A DNA stretch of 64,000 nucleotides from Topomyia yanbarensis (GCF_030247195.1 NC_080671.1:97451845-97515844), one strand, 5' to 3'. Positions 11,401-22,728 are shown, numbered from the stretch's first letter. Numbers and translations are program-made. The notes: generated from the letters alone by a model not told the origin.

Positions 11401-12541
11401 TCCTTTCTGATGTTATCAGATTGGCTTTAATTCCTTTAAGAATATGACATTAAGCATGATTTTGATCCGTGAAACTTCTCTCCTACTCGGAACCGCAGGA
11501 TAACCATCTTCGGTCCAGGATGACTTTGAAATCTCTCGTCCCTGGAAAACGAACGAACAAAACGACACAAAGCTGTCCAACGTCGTTATTAGTGGCAATT
11601 TCCACTTAAAATGTTAAACATTTTCTTAAATGGAATTAAGATTGTTTGATTAGGGTAACCGCAAGAAAATCATTCCAGTTTGCACTGATGTCGGAAGAAC
11701 CAAAGCTTCTCGGAAAGCAGCTACTCCCGATGCGGTAGTGTGGGTGATTGCAACGATTAAATGTTTCAACTCTTCAGACGATACAATCACAACATGCGAA
11801 CAAAAAAAAAGAAAACTCCCGAGAAAGGAGCTAAACATCACTAATTACAGCCCATCATTGACAATGTTTCCCGTTGGTTTCGGAAAACACTCAAATAACA
11901 GGCTCGGAAATTACGACGAGTCCTCGAAGATTCCGGCTTCCTTAATTAGTACCTTCCGATGGGCTAATCGAATTTTAACTGTACAGTCCTCCGGGCAGGG
12001 AGAGAGAGAGAGCGAGAGGTCAGTAGCACAGTAAGAAGCATTTGAATGTCTTTCAATGTTGACCGCCTCAAAGCGCCCCGGCGATGGCACCAACCATGGG
12101 AACTTGACCACTTCAACGCAGTTTAACGATCATGATGAGGTTGGTCCCCGTTTTCCAAAGTTCAAAAGCGTTTTCCTTTCGTTTTGCAGCCTCCGCAATG
12201 TAGTCAAACTATACCTACACATTATGTTACCGAGTGTGGGAGAGTTGGAGCTGGATTGCCCTGGGGGCAGGAATCAGTGTGCTCCGTTCTTCGGCAGTAG
12301 GCATCCATCAAAATTGGGTACAATTATTGCGAAGGCGGTTGTTTAGTATCCATTTGTCGCTGTTGGGCAAAATTCACAGCTCAGGTCAAAGCGGGATGGT
12401 TTGAGAGTTCATTGTTTCTTTCAATCTGTGCTGTTAATTATGTGTCAGGATAGGGAATAGTAGTAAGCCGAGAACTTGGCTATTCGCATTAGTTTCATCA
12501 GTATCTGGTACTGACTTGGCTCTAGATATACTGCCCATAAA
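8401..12541. other. Spacer with no supported gene
   Basis: No protein motif or RNA gene was recognised in this 4.1-kb stretch. A 37-codon frame at 9394 (starts M-D-A-T-E-N-C) is too short to support. A GA-rich run lies at 12001-12018. A pyrimidine tract followed by CAG at 12176-12189 resembles a splice acceptor but has no coding frame behind it. Around 11100-11400 the base composition is more GC-rich than its flanks. Confidence 0.45.
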
Positions 12542-12768
12542 AGCATAAGAGTCCCATATGGATTTTTGACGAAAATGAGTTATCTGTTGGATTGTACTCT
12601 GTATCACAACCGAATCACAATGAACAAATAAGATTACCAGCTGTTTGTTATGAAAATACCGAAAAAATACCAAAACATGGTTGTCCCATCCATAAGGCTC
12701 AATGAGAATGTAAATTTTCAATAGTGTTTTTCTCGGCTTGCTGTTTTTCAATATGGGACTCTTATGCT
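12542..12768. mobile_element. 227-bp MITE with 9-bp target duplication (Mutator-like)
   Basis: The ends are an 18-bp perfect inverted repeat AGCATAAGAGTCCCATAT (12542-12559 and 12751-12768). The flanks are an identical 9-bp direct repeat GCCCATAAA (12533-12541 and 12769-12777). A 9-bp duplication is characteristic of Mutator-like transposons, so this is inferred to be a non-autonomous MULE-type element. It carries no coding capacity. Confidence 0.8.
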
Positions 12769-12777
12769 GCCCATAAA

Positions 12778-13920
12778 GTATACACTTAATCTAAAAATGA
12801 AGCATTTTTTGTGTTCAAAAGGAAAGCATTAGCCACAAGCAGCATCCCGCAATTACAGAAGTTCTGTTTGTAGGTGAGAATCGTAGTGAAACAAAAACGT
12901 TGTATCGGTTAGTAAGTTAAGATCATTCGATTTTCTCTCATCAGTATATGGCAGCCGACTTGATCGACGCACTTTTTGAAGTGTACATAATTCTGATGAG
13001 ATCATAGCTCCATTTTCAAATGATTATAACCATTTTGTGCAGAAGAGCACCGTTCCTACATTACCAGTTGTTTGAATGTGAACACAAGTATGTGGGTGAG
13101 TCAGTTATGGCGCCAGCTAGGAAAAACAATAGAGCTTTTAAGAAAGTCTTAACAGTTTTTAACAAGAAACTCTCATGGAAACAACTATTTTTTTCAATAA
13201 GTTCTTAGTGTATATCTTGGCAGTGCTCCTCTAATATGAATACAGATTTTGGAGATTTGCGTTGATAAGCGCACATGATTGAAATCTTCATAAACATGAT
13301 TAAAACTCTATTGATATCGGCTTTAAAATACTTGGAACTACATGCAGGGCCGCTGAGAGCTGCATAGTCGCAATCAGATACTTTTTTCTTTTGCCTATTG
13401 TACTTACGGGTTACAAGATAGATCCTGTCGTCTTCCTTGGTGATGGTGCTTGCGGTTAATGTTGAGGTACTGGATGCAGCTTTTGCAATTATCGTTATGC
13501 CTTGGATAGCAGCTACAAATGTGGTTACCGGTTGTGGTTCAGATAATGATATGGTGAACTACGTGGTAAGTATGATTACCGCAGATGAGTTTTTCTTTCT
13601 TCTTAGTTCCTGAGCATTGGTTTTCTTAATGTGCCGTCTGATCACAGAACTGGCCAGTATTAATTTGTACTTTATATGTGCAAAGAGTTGTCTCTTTAAT
13701 AGTATCGAATTGTGTAATGTATCGGTCCAATCGCATTCTTCCAACAAAAACACCGGACACTTGGTTAGTTAGTTACTGACGAGGAGAATCCGAAACACTA
13801 AAAAACCATAATGAATGTTAGGTCTTATGTCTTTTGGTTGGTCTTTGGTCTTGACTAAAATAGGTTTACATGCAAAAAACGGTCAGCTTCATGCATCTAG
13901 GTACCCACCGACCACAGCCT
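12778..13920. other. Spacer, nothing recognised
   Basis: AT-rich sequence. No gene, tRNA or element boundary could be supported. A minus-strand frame of 64 codons near 13559-13753 has no recognisable motif. Confidence 0.45.
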
Positions 13921-13925
13921 ACATG

Positions 13926-15492
13926 CACAGTGGTCGGAAACGACAAAAACGTGAACTTAATTAACCAGATGCCAAACCATTGAATATATTCACAGGATGT
14001 ATTTGGACGAATTGTTCGTATGAATATTCCCCACAATCTGATAACAATTGAAATTAGGCATGGCTTACTATGATCAAACTAAAATAAATTAACTTTTTAT
14101 ACTAACGAGATAGAAAGTTGGTGTCTTCGACAAAGTTTTTGGAATGCTCATGGTGAAGAATTTTGTTGAAGAACTTGCGCTTGTAGGAGTAAAGGTTGCC
14201 GATTTATAAGGCGTTTTCTATGACAGCCCCCTTAAATCTAGTTTTTTTAAAATAACTTTTTTCATTGTGACTTTTCGTGCAAACTATGTTCAACACAACT
14301 ATGAAGGTATTAAAACTACATAATATTGTCGAAGACTGTATGTAAAAATTCTCATTTGTTTCAAAGTTATTGAAGATTTTTACATTTTTTTACACCTACT
14401 TCAACAACGTATAAGAAATAAAGGTGCAAACCAAAATTCTCGAACAGGCACTTTTTTAAATCTCTAAACTATGCACAATAAAGCTAAGAAGGTTTGGCGC
14501 GTGGTACTCTAGAACCCTATGAATTCGGTAAGCTTACTTTATCATGTTTTTTTTACTTTTTTCATACTTCAACAAAAAAAAAATTTTTGCCTCAAAGTTT
14601 TTTTTGCCCCAATTTTCGAAATTCTTGGTTCGATATTCAATTACAAGTGTTATTTTCGCTTATACCTGAATATTTCAGATTTTTTAAAAATGGGAGCAAA
14701 AATGTGAAGTTTTTAATATCATTGAAGATTCCAAACTAATATATACTCAAATAGACATATCATAATGAATTTAATGCTTACAAAAAGAAGTCATACCATT
14801 ATTTATTAAATTTTACGGAAAAAATCGAAAAAACTTTTTTTTTTGCTGATTTTTGTATGGAAAAAGTCAAACAACATGATAAAGTAAGCTTACCCAATTC
14901 ATAGGGTTCTGGAGTGTCACGCACCAAACCTTCTTAGCTTTATTGTGCATAGTTTAGAGATTTGAAAAAGTACCTGTTCGTGAATTTGGGTTGCACCTTT
15001 CTTTCTTATACGTTGTTGAAGTTGGTGTAAAAAATGTAAAAATCTTCAATAACTTTGAAACAAATGAGAATATTTACATACAGTCTTCGACAATATTAAG
15101 TAGTATTGATAATTACACATTTGTGTTGAACATAGTTTGCACAAAAAGTCACAATGAAAAAAGTTATATTAAAAAAACTAGATTTAAGGGGGTTACAATA
15201 GAAAACGCCTTATAAATCGATAACCTTTACTACTACAAGCTCAAGTTCTTCAACAAAATTCTTCAGTATAAGTATTCCTAAAACTTTGTCGAAGACACCA
15301 ACTTTCTATCTCATCAGTATAAAAAGTAAATTTTTTTAATTCGATCATAGTAAGCCATGCCTAATTCCAATTGCTATCAAATTGTGAGGAATATTCATGC
15401 GAACAATTCCTCCAAAGACATCTTATGAATATATTCGATGGTTTGGCCTCTAGTGAATTAAGTTCACGTTTTTGGCGTTTCCAAGCACTGTG
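13926..15492. mobile_element. Transib-type foldback element with CACAGTG ends
   Basis: The two halves are long inverted repeats (about 13926-14560 against 14860-15492) around a short centre, so the DNA could fold into one long hairpin. Both termini are CACAGTG, followed by ten bases and then ACAAAAACG (left) or CCAAAAACG (right, read inward). The element is flanked by a 5-bp direct repeat ACATG (13921-13925, 15493-15497). CACWRTG ends and 5-bp duplications define the Transib superfamily, the relatives of RAG1. No transposase frame is present, so it would depend on a Transib transposase in trans. Confidence 0.85.
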
Positions 15493-15497
15493 ACATG

Positions 15498-15845
15498 GTT
15501 TCCTAGATCAAACGACTTTACAATCCCGTAATTTCCTATAGACTGATACAAACACTGAAGAAGATTACAAGTAATAATCGAAATACCGATATGTGTTAAA
15601 TAGTGAAGTGCAAGTGCATTAAACTATAAAACATAGTGGAATTAAATGGAAGAAAACCTTTGAAATATTACATACATTCCACTAAGACCTCCGTTCGCGT
15701 ATATATTGTTTCTATTTCGATTTTTACGGCGTCACTATAGAGGAATTCCACGAAGATCCGTTCGAAAATCTCCAAAATCGAGCCCGACCATCTATTTTTA
15801 ACAGTCAATGAGATTATTTTGACTCACTTTTCAAAAGATGTAGAC
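15498..15845. other. Short spacer with first copy of a 48-bp direct repeat
   Basis: 15659-15706 is repeated in the same orientation at 17282-17329 with only two differences seen by eye (shared core ACTAAGACCTCCGTTCGCG). No gene is seen. Confidence 0.6.
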
Positions 15846-16633
15846 TAGACTGGTTCAATTTTTGACTTTTAGCTCCACCAGGCTTTACTGATTCCTTATA
15901 TGGCCCTTAGTAATTTTGCAAATTTATGTACTGATCGGTTGTGCCTACGGACCCTCCATAAATTTCAATGTTTATATGGAAATTAGTATAGAAAATCGGT
16001 AAACATAGAAAATAAATTCTTAAAAAATCACCTCATCAATCAATTCATGAGAACACTATATAATTTTAAAGGTATTCTTCTACTGAACACATTCGTGGAA
16101 CATTGTAAGTTTGTGAAAATTCGCTGAGAAAAGTTATTAACTAAAGAAGCAGTATGACTTCAAAACAAGTGGATTTTATTATTAATCATAGCAACCCTGT
16201 TTGAATTGCTCCATCGTAATACAAGTGTAAACTAGACTTGACACCCACCGCTCTCGTATGGCAGATACAGTTATTCAAACAGGGTTGCTATTATTAATAA
16301 TAAAATCCACTTGTTTTGAAGTCATGCTACATTTTTAGTTAAAAACTTTTCTCAGCGAATTTTCACAAACTTACAATGTTCCACGAACGTGTTCAGTAGA
16401 AGAATACCCTTAGAAATATATAGTGTTCTCATGAATTGATTGATGAGGTGATTTTTTAAGAATTTATTTTCAATGTTAACCGGTTTTCCATACTAATTTC
16501 CATATAAACATTGAAATTTTTGGAGGGTCCTTAGACACAAGCGATCGGTACCAAAATTTGCACAATCACTAAGGGCCACAAAAGGAATCAGTAGAGCCTG
16601 GTGGAGCTTAAAGTCAAAAATTGAACCAGTCTA
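15846..16633. mobile_element. 788-bp foldback MITE with 8-bp duplication (hAT-like)
   Basis: Long inverted arms (about 15846-16215 and 16270-16633) end in TAGACTGGTTCAA. An identical 8-bp direct repeat ATGTAGAC lies on each side (15838-15845 and 16634-16641). Eight-bp duplications are typical of hAT transposons. The TAGAC end is not a perfect match to the usual hAT terminus, so the superfamily is inference. No transposase is encoded. Confidence 0.78.
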
Positions 16634-16641
16634 ATGTAGAC

Positions 16642-16959
16642 GATTCGGTTGCTCTATTTTCTACAGCAAAACTATCTGAGAACGAGTTAGAGTGAATAAA
16701 CACTTCTATATGAAAAAAGATACGCTGAATTTTTTTTTCACAAAAACAAAAATTTATGGTAAAAATTTAAATTGCGAAAACCTCATTTTTTATTTTTCTA
16801 TATTTTGTCAACAAAAACCTAAAGAGGAAAGAAACATTTTCAATGTGATTGCATGACGGAGAACTTACCGGTAAAAAGTTCAAGTCTAACAATAACTTTA
16901 TAAGTGCTTTTTAATTCATACATACAAAACTGTAATTTTATTACTTAAAGTAATTTTAC
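16642..16959. other. AT-rich spacer
   Basis: Poly-A and poly-T rich. No gene or element end was recognised. Confidence 0.45.
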
Positions 16960-17055
16960 GTTCACACTACGAGTTAAAACGTGTTTTAACGCTATCTTGA
17001 TGACGTTTTTCTTGTTGCCAGTTATTGTAACATGTTTTAACTCTGTAGTGTGAAC
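16960..17055. mobile_element. 96-bp palindromic MITE, copy 1
   Basis: The sequence is an imperfect inverted repeat from GTTCACACTAC to GTAGTGTGAAC. Two more copies of exactly 96 bp occur at 36844-36939 and 37821-37916, which establishes it as a dispersed unit. A target duplication was not resolved. Confidence 0.75.
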
Positions 17056-17064
17056 ATAGTATTA

Positions 17065-17260
17065 AGCGTCATTTTAAATCAAAATGTATTCAACAAATAA
17101 TTTATGCCCTTTTTAAAAGTTATTCGTGTTACTCTATCATAAAATGTCAATATTCTAATTTTATAGTTTTAAAGTTATAAAATAAACTTTTTCAGTGTAT
17201 TTGGATTATGGAGAAGCTTTCAAAAAAAGTTTTCCTAACAACAACTTTTGACATATTTTT
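17065..17260. repeat. Left arm of an old inverted repeat (partner 19800-20080)
   Basis: The stretch containing TTATGCCCTTTTTAAAAG and GGAGAAGCTTTC is found in inverse orientation at about 19800-20080. A more diverged copy of the partner lies at 19500-19740. These arms enclose about 2.5 kb that includes the TTAA MITE at 18797, which suggests the remains of an older foldback element. Confidence 0.6.
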
Positions 17261-17294
17261 GTAATGTTTCAAAGATCTATCTTTGAAACATTAC
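17261..17294. other. Perfect 15-bp hairpin at a repeat junction
   Basis: GTAATGTTTCAAAGA (17261-17275) is followed by a 4-base loop and its exact complement (17280-17294). It sits at the start of the second copy of the 48-bp direct repeat. It has no T-run and I do not call it a terminator. Confidence 0.7.
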
Positions 17295-17329
17295 GTACAT
17301 TCCACTAAGACCTCCGTTCGCGTATATAT
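17282..17329. repeat. 48-bp direct repeat, second copy
   Basis: It matches 15659-15706 in the same orientation with two differences. The pair flanks the hAT-like foldback and the 96-bp MITE. Confidence 0.8.
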
Positions 17330-17438
17330 TTTTATAATTCATACTACTTGCATTAATTTTTTTTTTCAAAAGGCACATAACATTTCCTCTAACTTTCTCT
17401 TCGACATCAAGGTGATATTGTACACCATTAGAAAGCTA

Positions 17439-18755
17439 GGGGAATTATGGTTAAAACCGACACCTTAAGCTTAACACTTGCCACCAAACCAATAAAATTA
17501 TAATTTTATTGCGCAATTCTTCTTCAGAAAATTCATAACAAGACTTAATTTTTTCAGCGCTTCGAAAAATTAATTTCATTAAAAATTATTGGTTGTAAAA
17601 CTTGGAAAACAAAGTGACTTTTTGTAGGCACTGCGGGTAACACCGACACCCTATAGGGGTAAGATCGACCCTCCCCTTAATTTATTTTCTCTCCACTGTA
17701 TTAAAATCTTTATCTTTATTAAAAATTAGATATATGCGTGATTAGTAAAGTGTGAGTATGTATGATGCAAATATGTGCTTTTTATTGCTTCTTTCATCAT
17801 GTAGTGACGTGAATAAAGTTCGAAAGTGTAGTACTATAAATAAGAGTATTTTATGCTATAGGATTATTTATTGATATGAGTATTTCCAAATAATCCTTGC
17901 GCACATCATTGCAACCTCCAGTGTCATTTTATTTCGTAAGAGAAGATTTGTAAGCGTTCTACGTTCTGCTAATTAGATTCATTCACTTATAAGTGACACA
18001 CACACACTTCTTAGTAAAACTATCTTTTTCAGATTTGATTTTTCGGACTCTGATCATCAACGATCTATTGGGGTATACATAAGATCATTGTCTCATTGTG
18101 ATAAAGTTCGTCTATAACAAACCAAGAGAACACTAGAAATTCGGTTTGATGAGCTTTTGCAGAAATAGCAAAAGCTTCGATAGAATCAGATGAGCAAAAA
18201 TTCCAATTTTTGATTTTTAAAGAGACTTATAAGAAATAAACATAATAAAAGTATTTCTGTGTATTTCAGCTATTACTATAGTGTGCTAATAGTGTAATTG
18301 AAGTGTCACAAAGATCCCCAGCCTTTTGTAATGAATCGCAAGTAAACACAACCATCTTAACAATGTGTCGGTTTTACCCTAACCAAAGGCTGTCGGTTTT
18401 ACCCCAACAGCGCACATTTTTTATAAAAGCAATTAAAAATATTGAATTTCTCAAACTCATCTTCAATGCACCTAGTTGATTCATAGGAAAGGCCGATAAT
18501 AATAGGTACTGAAAAATGGGGTGATTTGAAAAGCTTTTGTTCGGTTAAAACCTTAAAATCTACCAACGAAATTTTACATCCGGACGAGTATGAACGCCGC
18601 TGTCGTATGTTTTGTTTATTTGTATGACATTCGGCGCACTAACGTAAATCCAATTTTTCTACAAATGCTCTACATAAACGTACTAATAATAATGTATCAT
18701 TATGAAATGAATAAAAATTTGATTTTTAGGAAAAGTTGTGGGGTGTCGGTTTTTC
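17439..18755. mobile_element. Possible decayed relative of the TA-flanked iteron element
   Basis: The left end TAGGGGAATTATGG followed by TTAAAACCGACACC resembles the end of the element at 21588 (TAGGGGAAGATGGGG, then TAAAACGCACCCC). Motifs of the form GGTGTCGGTTTTACCC recur on either strand near 17450, 17640, 18365, 18390 and 18735. The right end is not clearly preserved. There is no coding capacity. The relationship is inferred from end similarity only. Confidence 0.4.
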
Positions 18756-18796
18756 CCACAACATGAAAAACAACCAACATATGATTTTTAGTTTAA

Positions 18797-19470
18797 CCCT
18801 TTATAAGCCCCAGAGTTTGGGGCTATTAATGGATGTTATATTAATAGCAACACGGTTTTTTCACTTAGTTTAGAATATATTTACATTTATTTCGTAATGA
18901 AATAATGTTTTGAAAATATACTTGGTACCGCCCGTACCGCCGTTAGAAAACGTAAGTCTTCGTAATGTTTGATGAATTTCCAACGAGCTTGGTGGCAATA
19001 TAAAGACAAATCGGGCTGGATCGGAAATTCAGAAAGAGGTTAAGGTGAGTCACTGGTTATTACCTGGTTAACCCCTGGATTCTGAGGATAAGTTGAAAAA
19101 TGAAACCACAGATTACAGACGTTCATTTATTCATTTATTTTTTTTCTTTGTAATTTTAGCCACTCATAAACCAAATTTTCGGATTAAAAATAGTTGTTTT
19201 TACAAATTTGCATCATCAACTTATAGGGTCTAGAGTATTTTTTTCAAAATCGAGATAATTTTGTTATCCAAAAGGAAATCACCGCATTTTTCTCAAAAAA
19301 CTCTTCACCAATCTGACACTTTTCACTGTATCTCAATAAAAAGTAATAAGTAAAGTTGCCAGAATCCTAACAAGTAGATTTCATGAGATTGGAACACTTC
19401 TCACTGCGTATTTCTGCGTTATGAACGAAACGAAAAGGTGGCAATATGGTTGCCACTGCCTTATAAAGGG
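18797..19470. mobile_element. TTAA-flanked MITE (piggyBac-like)
   Basis: The ends are CCCTTTATAAG (18797) and CTTATAAAGGG (to 19470). A TTAA lies directly outside each end (18793-18796, 19471-19474). TTAA targets with C-rich ends are the hallmark of piggyBac-type elements. No transposase frame is present in the 674 bp. Confidence 0.75.
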
Positions 19471-20420
19471 TTAATCATTGGACCCTATGGTTGAATAATA
19501 TTTTAATTGTTTTTGTATAGCTTTCAAATGGTTTGCAATATTGCCTTGATGTTGAAGAGAAAGTTTCATCAAATGGATTTTTGAAAAACCTATTGTTGTT
19601 GATAGAGAAACGCGATTAACTTATGAAAAGGTCATAATAAAACAAAATAATTTCGTTGTTAGAAGAAAATTTAAAATTTCTCGAGAACTCCTATATTTCA
19701 GAAAATTTTTGTTATAAGCTTTTTAATTTAAAATGGCGTTAAAAATCATATTCAAAATTAAAACTGTATTTTTGACTGCATGAATGCACTGCATGAGTAT
19801 GTCACAAATTGTTGTCAGGAAAACTTTTTTATTGAAAGCTTCTCCATGATCCTAATATACTGACAAAGTTTCTTTTACGGCTATGAAACGATAAACATCA
19901 GATTGTTGACATTTTATTATGGGGTAATGCGAATAACTTTTAAAAAGGGCATAATTACACGAATTTATTGTTTTTGTTTTTAGCAAAATTCCAAGTATCT
20001 CGAAAACTATCGCATTTCAGAAGATTTTTGTTAAATGCATTTTGATTTCAAATGATACTTAGAGTTACGGTTTCTCATGGAATCCCTCTATGGCGCTTTA
20101 CGCTAATTTGAAAGTACAGATCGAAAGACGGTGGATTTGACTAGCATATTATTCAAAGAGTTGATTGGTAAATGTTAAAGTGACCGATTATTAACAGAAG
20201 AGAAAGTGAACAGTGAGAGTTAGATATGTTTGTTTTAATAGTCAAGAATTATCTATGATATGAATAGCTAAAATAAATATTCGAAAATTGTTAGTTAAGG
20301 TCAAGAGCACACCATTTCGAAACCGTCAACATTGGAGGTTTATTATCTTCGAAATTTTTTAAAGCTTGAAACAGCACACCTTTTGATCAAATAGTTTTGG
20401 CGTTAAATTCTCCCAAAAGA
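19471..20420. other. Right arms of an old inverted repeat, no gene
   Basis: Two diverged, tandem copies (about 19500-19740 and 19800-20080) of the arm seen at 17065-17260 lie here in inverse orientation. 20090-20420 shows nothing I recognise. Confidence 0.55.
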
Positions 20421-20665
20421 AGTAGTTGAGTGGTAAGCGTGACCGCCACTCAACCCGGTGAGTTCCATCGCAGCCGAGATCGTTGAGAATTGCTGAGGTG
20501 AAAAATCCGTGGTCACGTCTTTCTTCAGAAAGCAAGTAAAGCCGTTGATCCCGGCTAATGTGTTGATGGGCCGATATCTAGCGTCCAGATGGTGAAATCA
20601 CTTCTCTAGCGTCGAAGGTTGGCACTCAGTGCGGACAGAGGCCGACGGAAAATAACAAAAAAAAA
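20421..20665 (+). mobile_element. tRNA-derived SINE
   Basis: The 5' part has a polymerase III box A (TAGTTGAGTGG, 20423-20433, 10 of 11 to consensus) and a weaker box B (AGTTCCATCGC, 20461-20471). A body of about 180 bp follows and ends in an A-run at 20657-20665. The phrase TCAGAAAGCAAGTAAAGCCG in the body resembles the highly repeated tRNA-related SINEs of Aedes genomes (Feilai/Gecko type), from memory. Such elements are copied by LINE machinery. No clear target duplication is seen. Confidence 0.7.
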
Positions 20666-20944
20666 GTTCGTTCGTGGCGTAATGTTTTCACTAAAGCTTT
20701 CGAGGGTGCTTTCAACTACAACTTTCTTGAAGACATGAATGATTATTATATCAGCATACGCGCTGTTTTATGAAGGAAAACTTCTTCGAAGTTTTCAAAC
20801 TTTTGAAGAGGACGGTATCGGAATTATATCATTTGAACCGTAAATTTTTTTTGGATAATTTATTTCACATATTCTTTAACTTTGAAAATCATAAAAGAAA
20901 ATTATCTATGGAGGTGTGAAAACTGTTCTATAGAGATTGTTTTT

Positions 20945-21120
20945 GTTTATACACTTTTTACACGTTTTTACGCGGATTTTTGAATTAACGCCGTTTTCAA
21001 AAACCGCATAAGAAAAAAACCGCGTAATTAAAAAATCCGCGTAAAAAACCACGTTAATTCAACCGCGCAAAAAGAAACCGCGTTAATTTCAAAAAACGCG
21101 TAAACGCGTAAAGTTTTCTT
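20945..21120. repeat. Degenerate ACGCGG/CCGCGT repeat block
   Basis: About eight imperfect units of the form TTTACGCGGATTTTTGAATT occur on both strands, so parts can pair with one another. The same unit recurs at 23880-23955, 36312-36395 and 38365-38445, usually beside a segment reading TTATCGAYTTGGTTTCTTC. Confidence 0.7.
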
Positions 21121-21585
21121 ATCGACTTGGTTTCTTCCGCAAAGTTTTAGTACTGTTCAAACCACAGAACTTTACTCAAATAACCGTATTTTTGCCTTTC
21201 TCCTATAGAAAGGTTATGCAATCACTCTGAACACCATCAACCTAATCCAATATTTTTTTACTAACATAGGTTTTCTGTATTTTGACAGGGGCGTAGCTAG
21301 AGGTATGCATGTGAGGGGTTAGCATCTCACACCAGTCTTCCCATATACACATCGCACATGATTTTCGCTCTGGTTCTGTGCTCATATTAAACCCATACTT
21401 TGTGTACGAACTCAAACACGTTATTTCGTACCTAAACACGTGCACATGTTCGCCTGCACAACTGAACCCCATGTACGTACACATCGGTTCGTGGCATCAG
21501 TTTTCCCTTTCTCACTCTCGGCGTCATTAGCGCCGCTGACTCTTTTGCCATAACCTAACAAACCGTAATTGACGAAGTGACGAAA
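21121..21585. other. Spacer, no supported gene
   Basis: Continues the repeat-associated flank of 20945-21120, then unrecognised sequence. Overlapping short minus-strand frames (21242-21739) show no motif. Confidence 0.4.
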
Positions 21586-21901
21586 TAGGGGAAGATGGGG
21601 TAAAACGCACCCCTGGGGCAAAATGCACTCCTAGCTTATATCGCTTATAATCTACTGAAAATTTATAGAAAAGAGTAACACCTGTCGGAAGTCCGTCACA
21701 GTAAACATACACTGTCAAAGTTTGATAACCGTACATCAATAGTAGCTCCAGAAATTAACAAAAATCAATAATGTGCTCGTCTCATGTAATTATTTTGGCT
21801 CGTGCAACAAAGATTTTCAGCTCTTATAAATGCTGTTTTACTATTATATCAGTGCATTCCACTTATATTTATACCGTTGTTCATTATTCTGTCGCACTAT
21901 A

Positions 21902-22728
21902 GAGGAAGATGGGGTAAAACGCACCCCCGGGGCAAAATGCACCCCTTGCTTATATCTAAAACTGCTGAAAATTTATAGAAAAGGGTAACATTAGTCGGAA
22001 GTCCGCCATAGTAAACATACTTTGTCAAAGTTTGATAACCATACATCAATAGCAGCTCGAGAAATAAACAAAAGACAAAAACGTGCTCTTCTCATGTTAT
22101 TATCGTGGCTCGCGCAACAAAGATTTTCAGCTCATATAAATGCAATTTGTATTATTATAACAGCGTATTCCAGTTCTAATTATACCGTTGTTCATTATTC
22201 TGTCACACTATATATGAAAAATCTACTAAATAATTCCCTTTTTGCTAAATTTATATCTCTGCTCCATCGGGGGCAAAATGCCCCCTTCTTTGATTTGGCT
22301 GATTTTTAATCGACAACAGAAAATTGTTCTGAATACCTACTAATTGCATAACCTAAGGCTATTTAATGGCACACTTTTATGAAATCTCGTTAGAAAACAA
22401 AACTACTTGCTTGTTCACCGAGCATTCTGCCCCGTTGTTGCGGTGCATTCTGCCCCGTTGTTTTAGTGCATTATGCCCCGTTGTTGTGGTGCATTTTACC
22501 CCCGAACAGGTGCGTTTTGCCCCGCTTATTTTTCAAAAGGCAATTTTAAATGATTTTGAAGAATCGAATATTTTTCATGTTCTTGATTATTTTGCAAAGC
22601 GTTATGATTGTGATTAGAGAGGAAAATGTTGGAAAAACGATATCATTAATTAAAATCTCCCGATTGATGTTCTATAGCTGAGTTATGATCATATTTCCTT
22701 AGGGGGTGCGTTTTACCCCATCTTCCCC
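21902..22728. mobile_element. TA-flanked iteron element, inner copy
   Basis: This 827-bp copy starts GAGGAAGATGGGG and ends CCCCATCTTCCCC, with TA at 21900-21901 and 22729-22730. It is inserted in the outer copy at a TATA-rich point and is therefore younger. It differs from the outer copy in having an expanded minisatellite at 22422-22523. Confidence 0.82.
22422..22523. repeat. 23-bp minisatellite of GCATTNTGCCCC units
   Basis: Units start at 22422, 22445 and 22468 (23 bp each), then a 21-bp unit at 22491 and a partial one at 22512. The reverse complement of each contains GGGGCAnAATGC, the iteron of this element. The matching place in the outer copy (about 22940-23000) has fewer units. Confidence 0.8.

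Noticed and set aside
15846..16633. CRISPR-like or satellite array
   Set aside because: No regularly spaced repeats; the structure is a single inverted repeat with an 8-bp target duplication.
17261..17294. Transcription terminator hairpin
   Set aside because: Eukaryotic context, no following T-run and no gene upstream.
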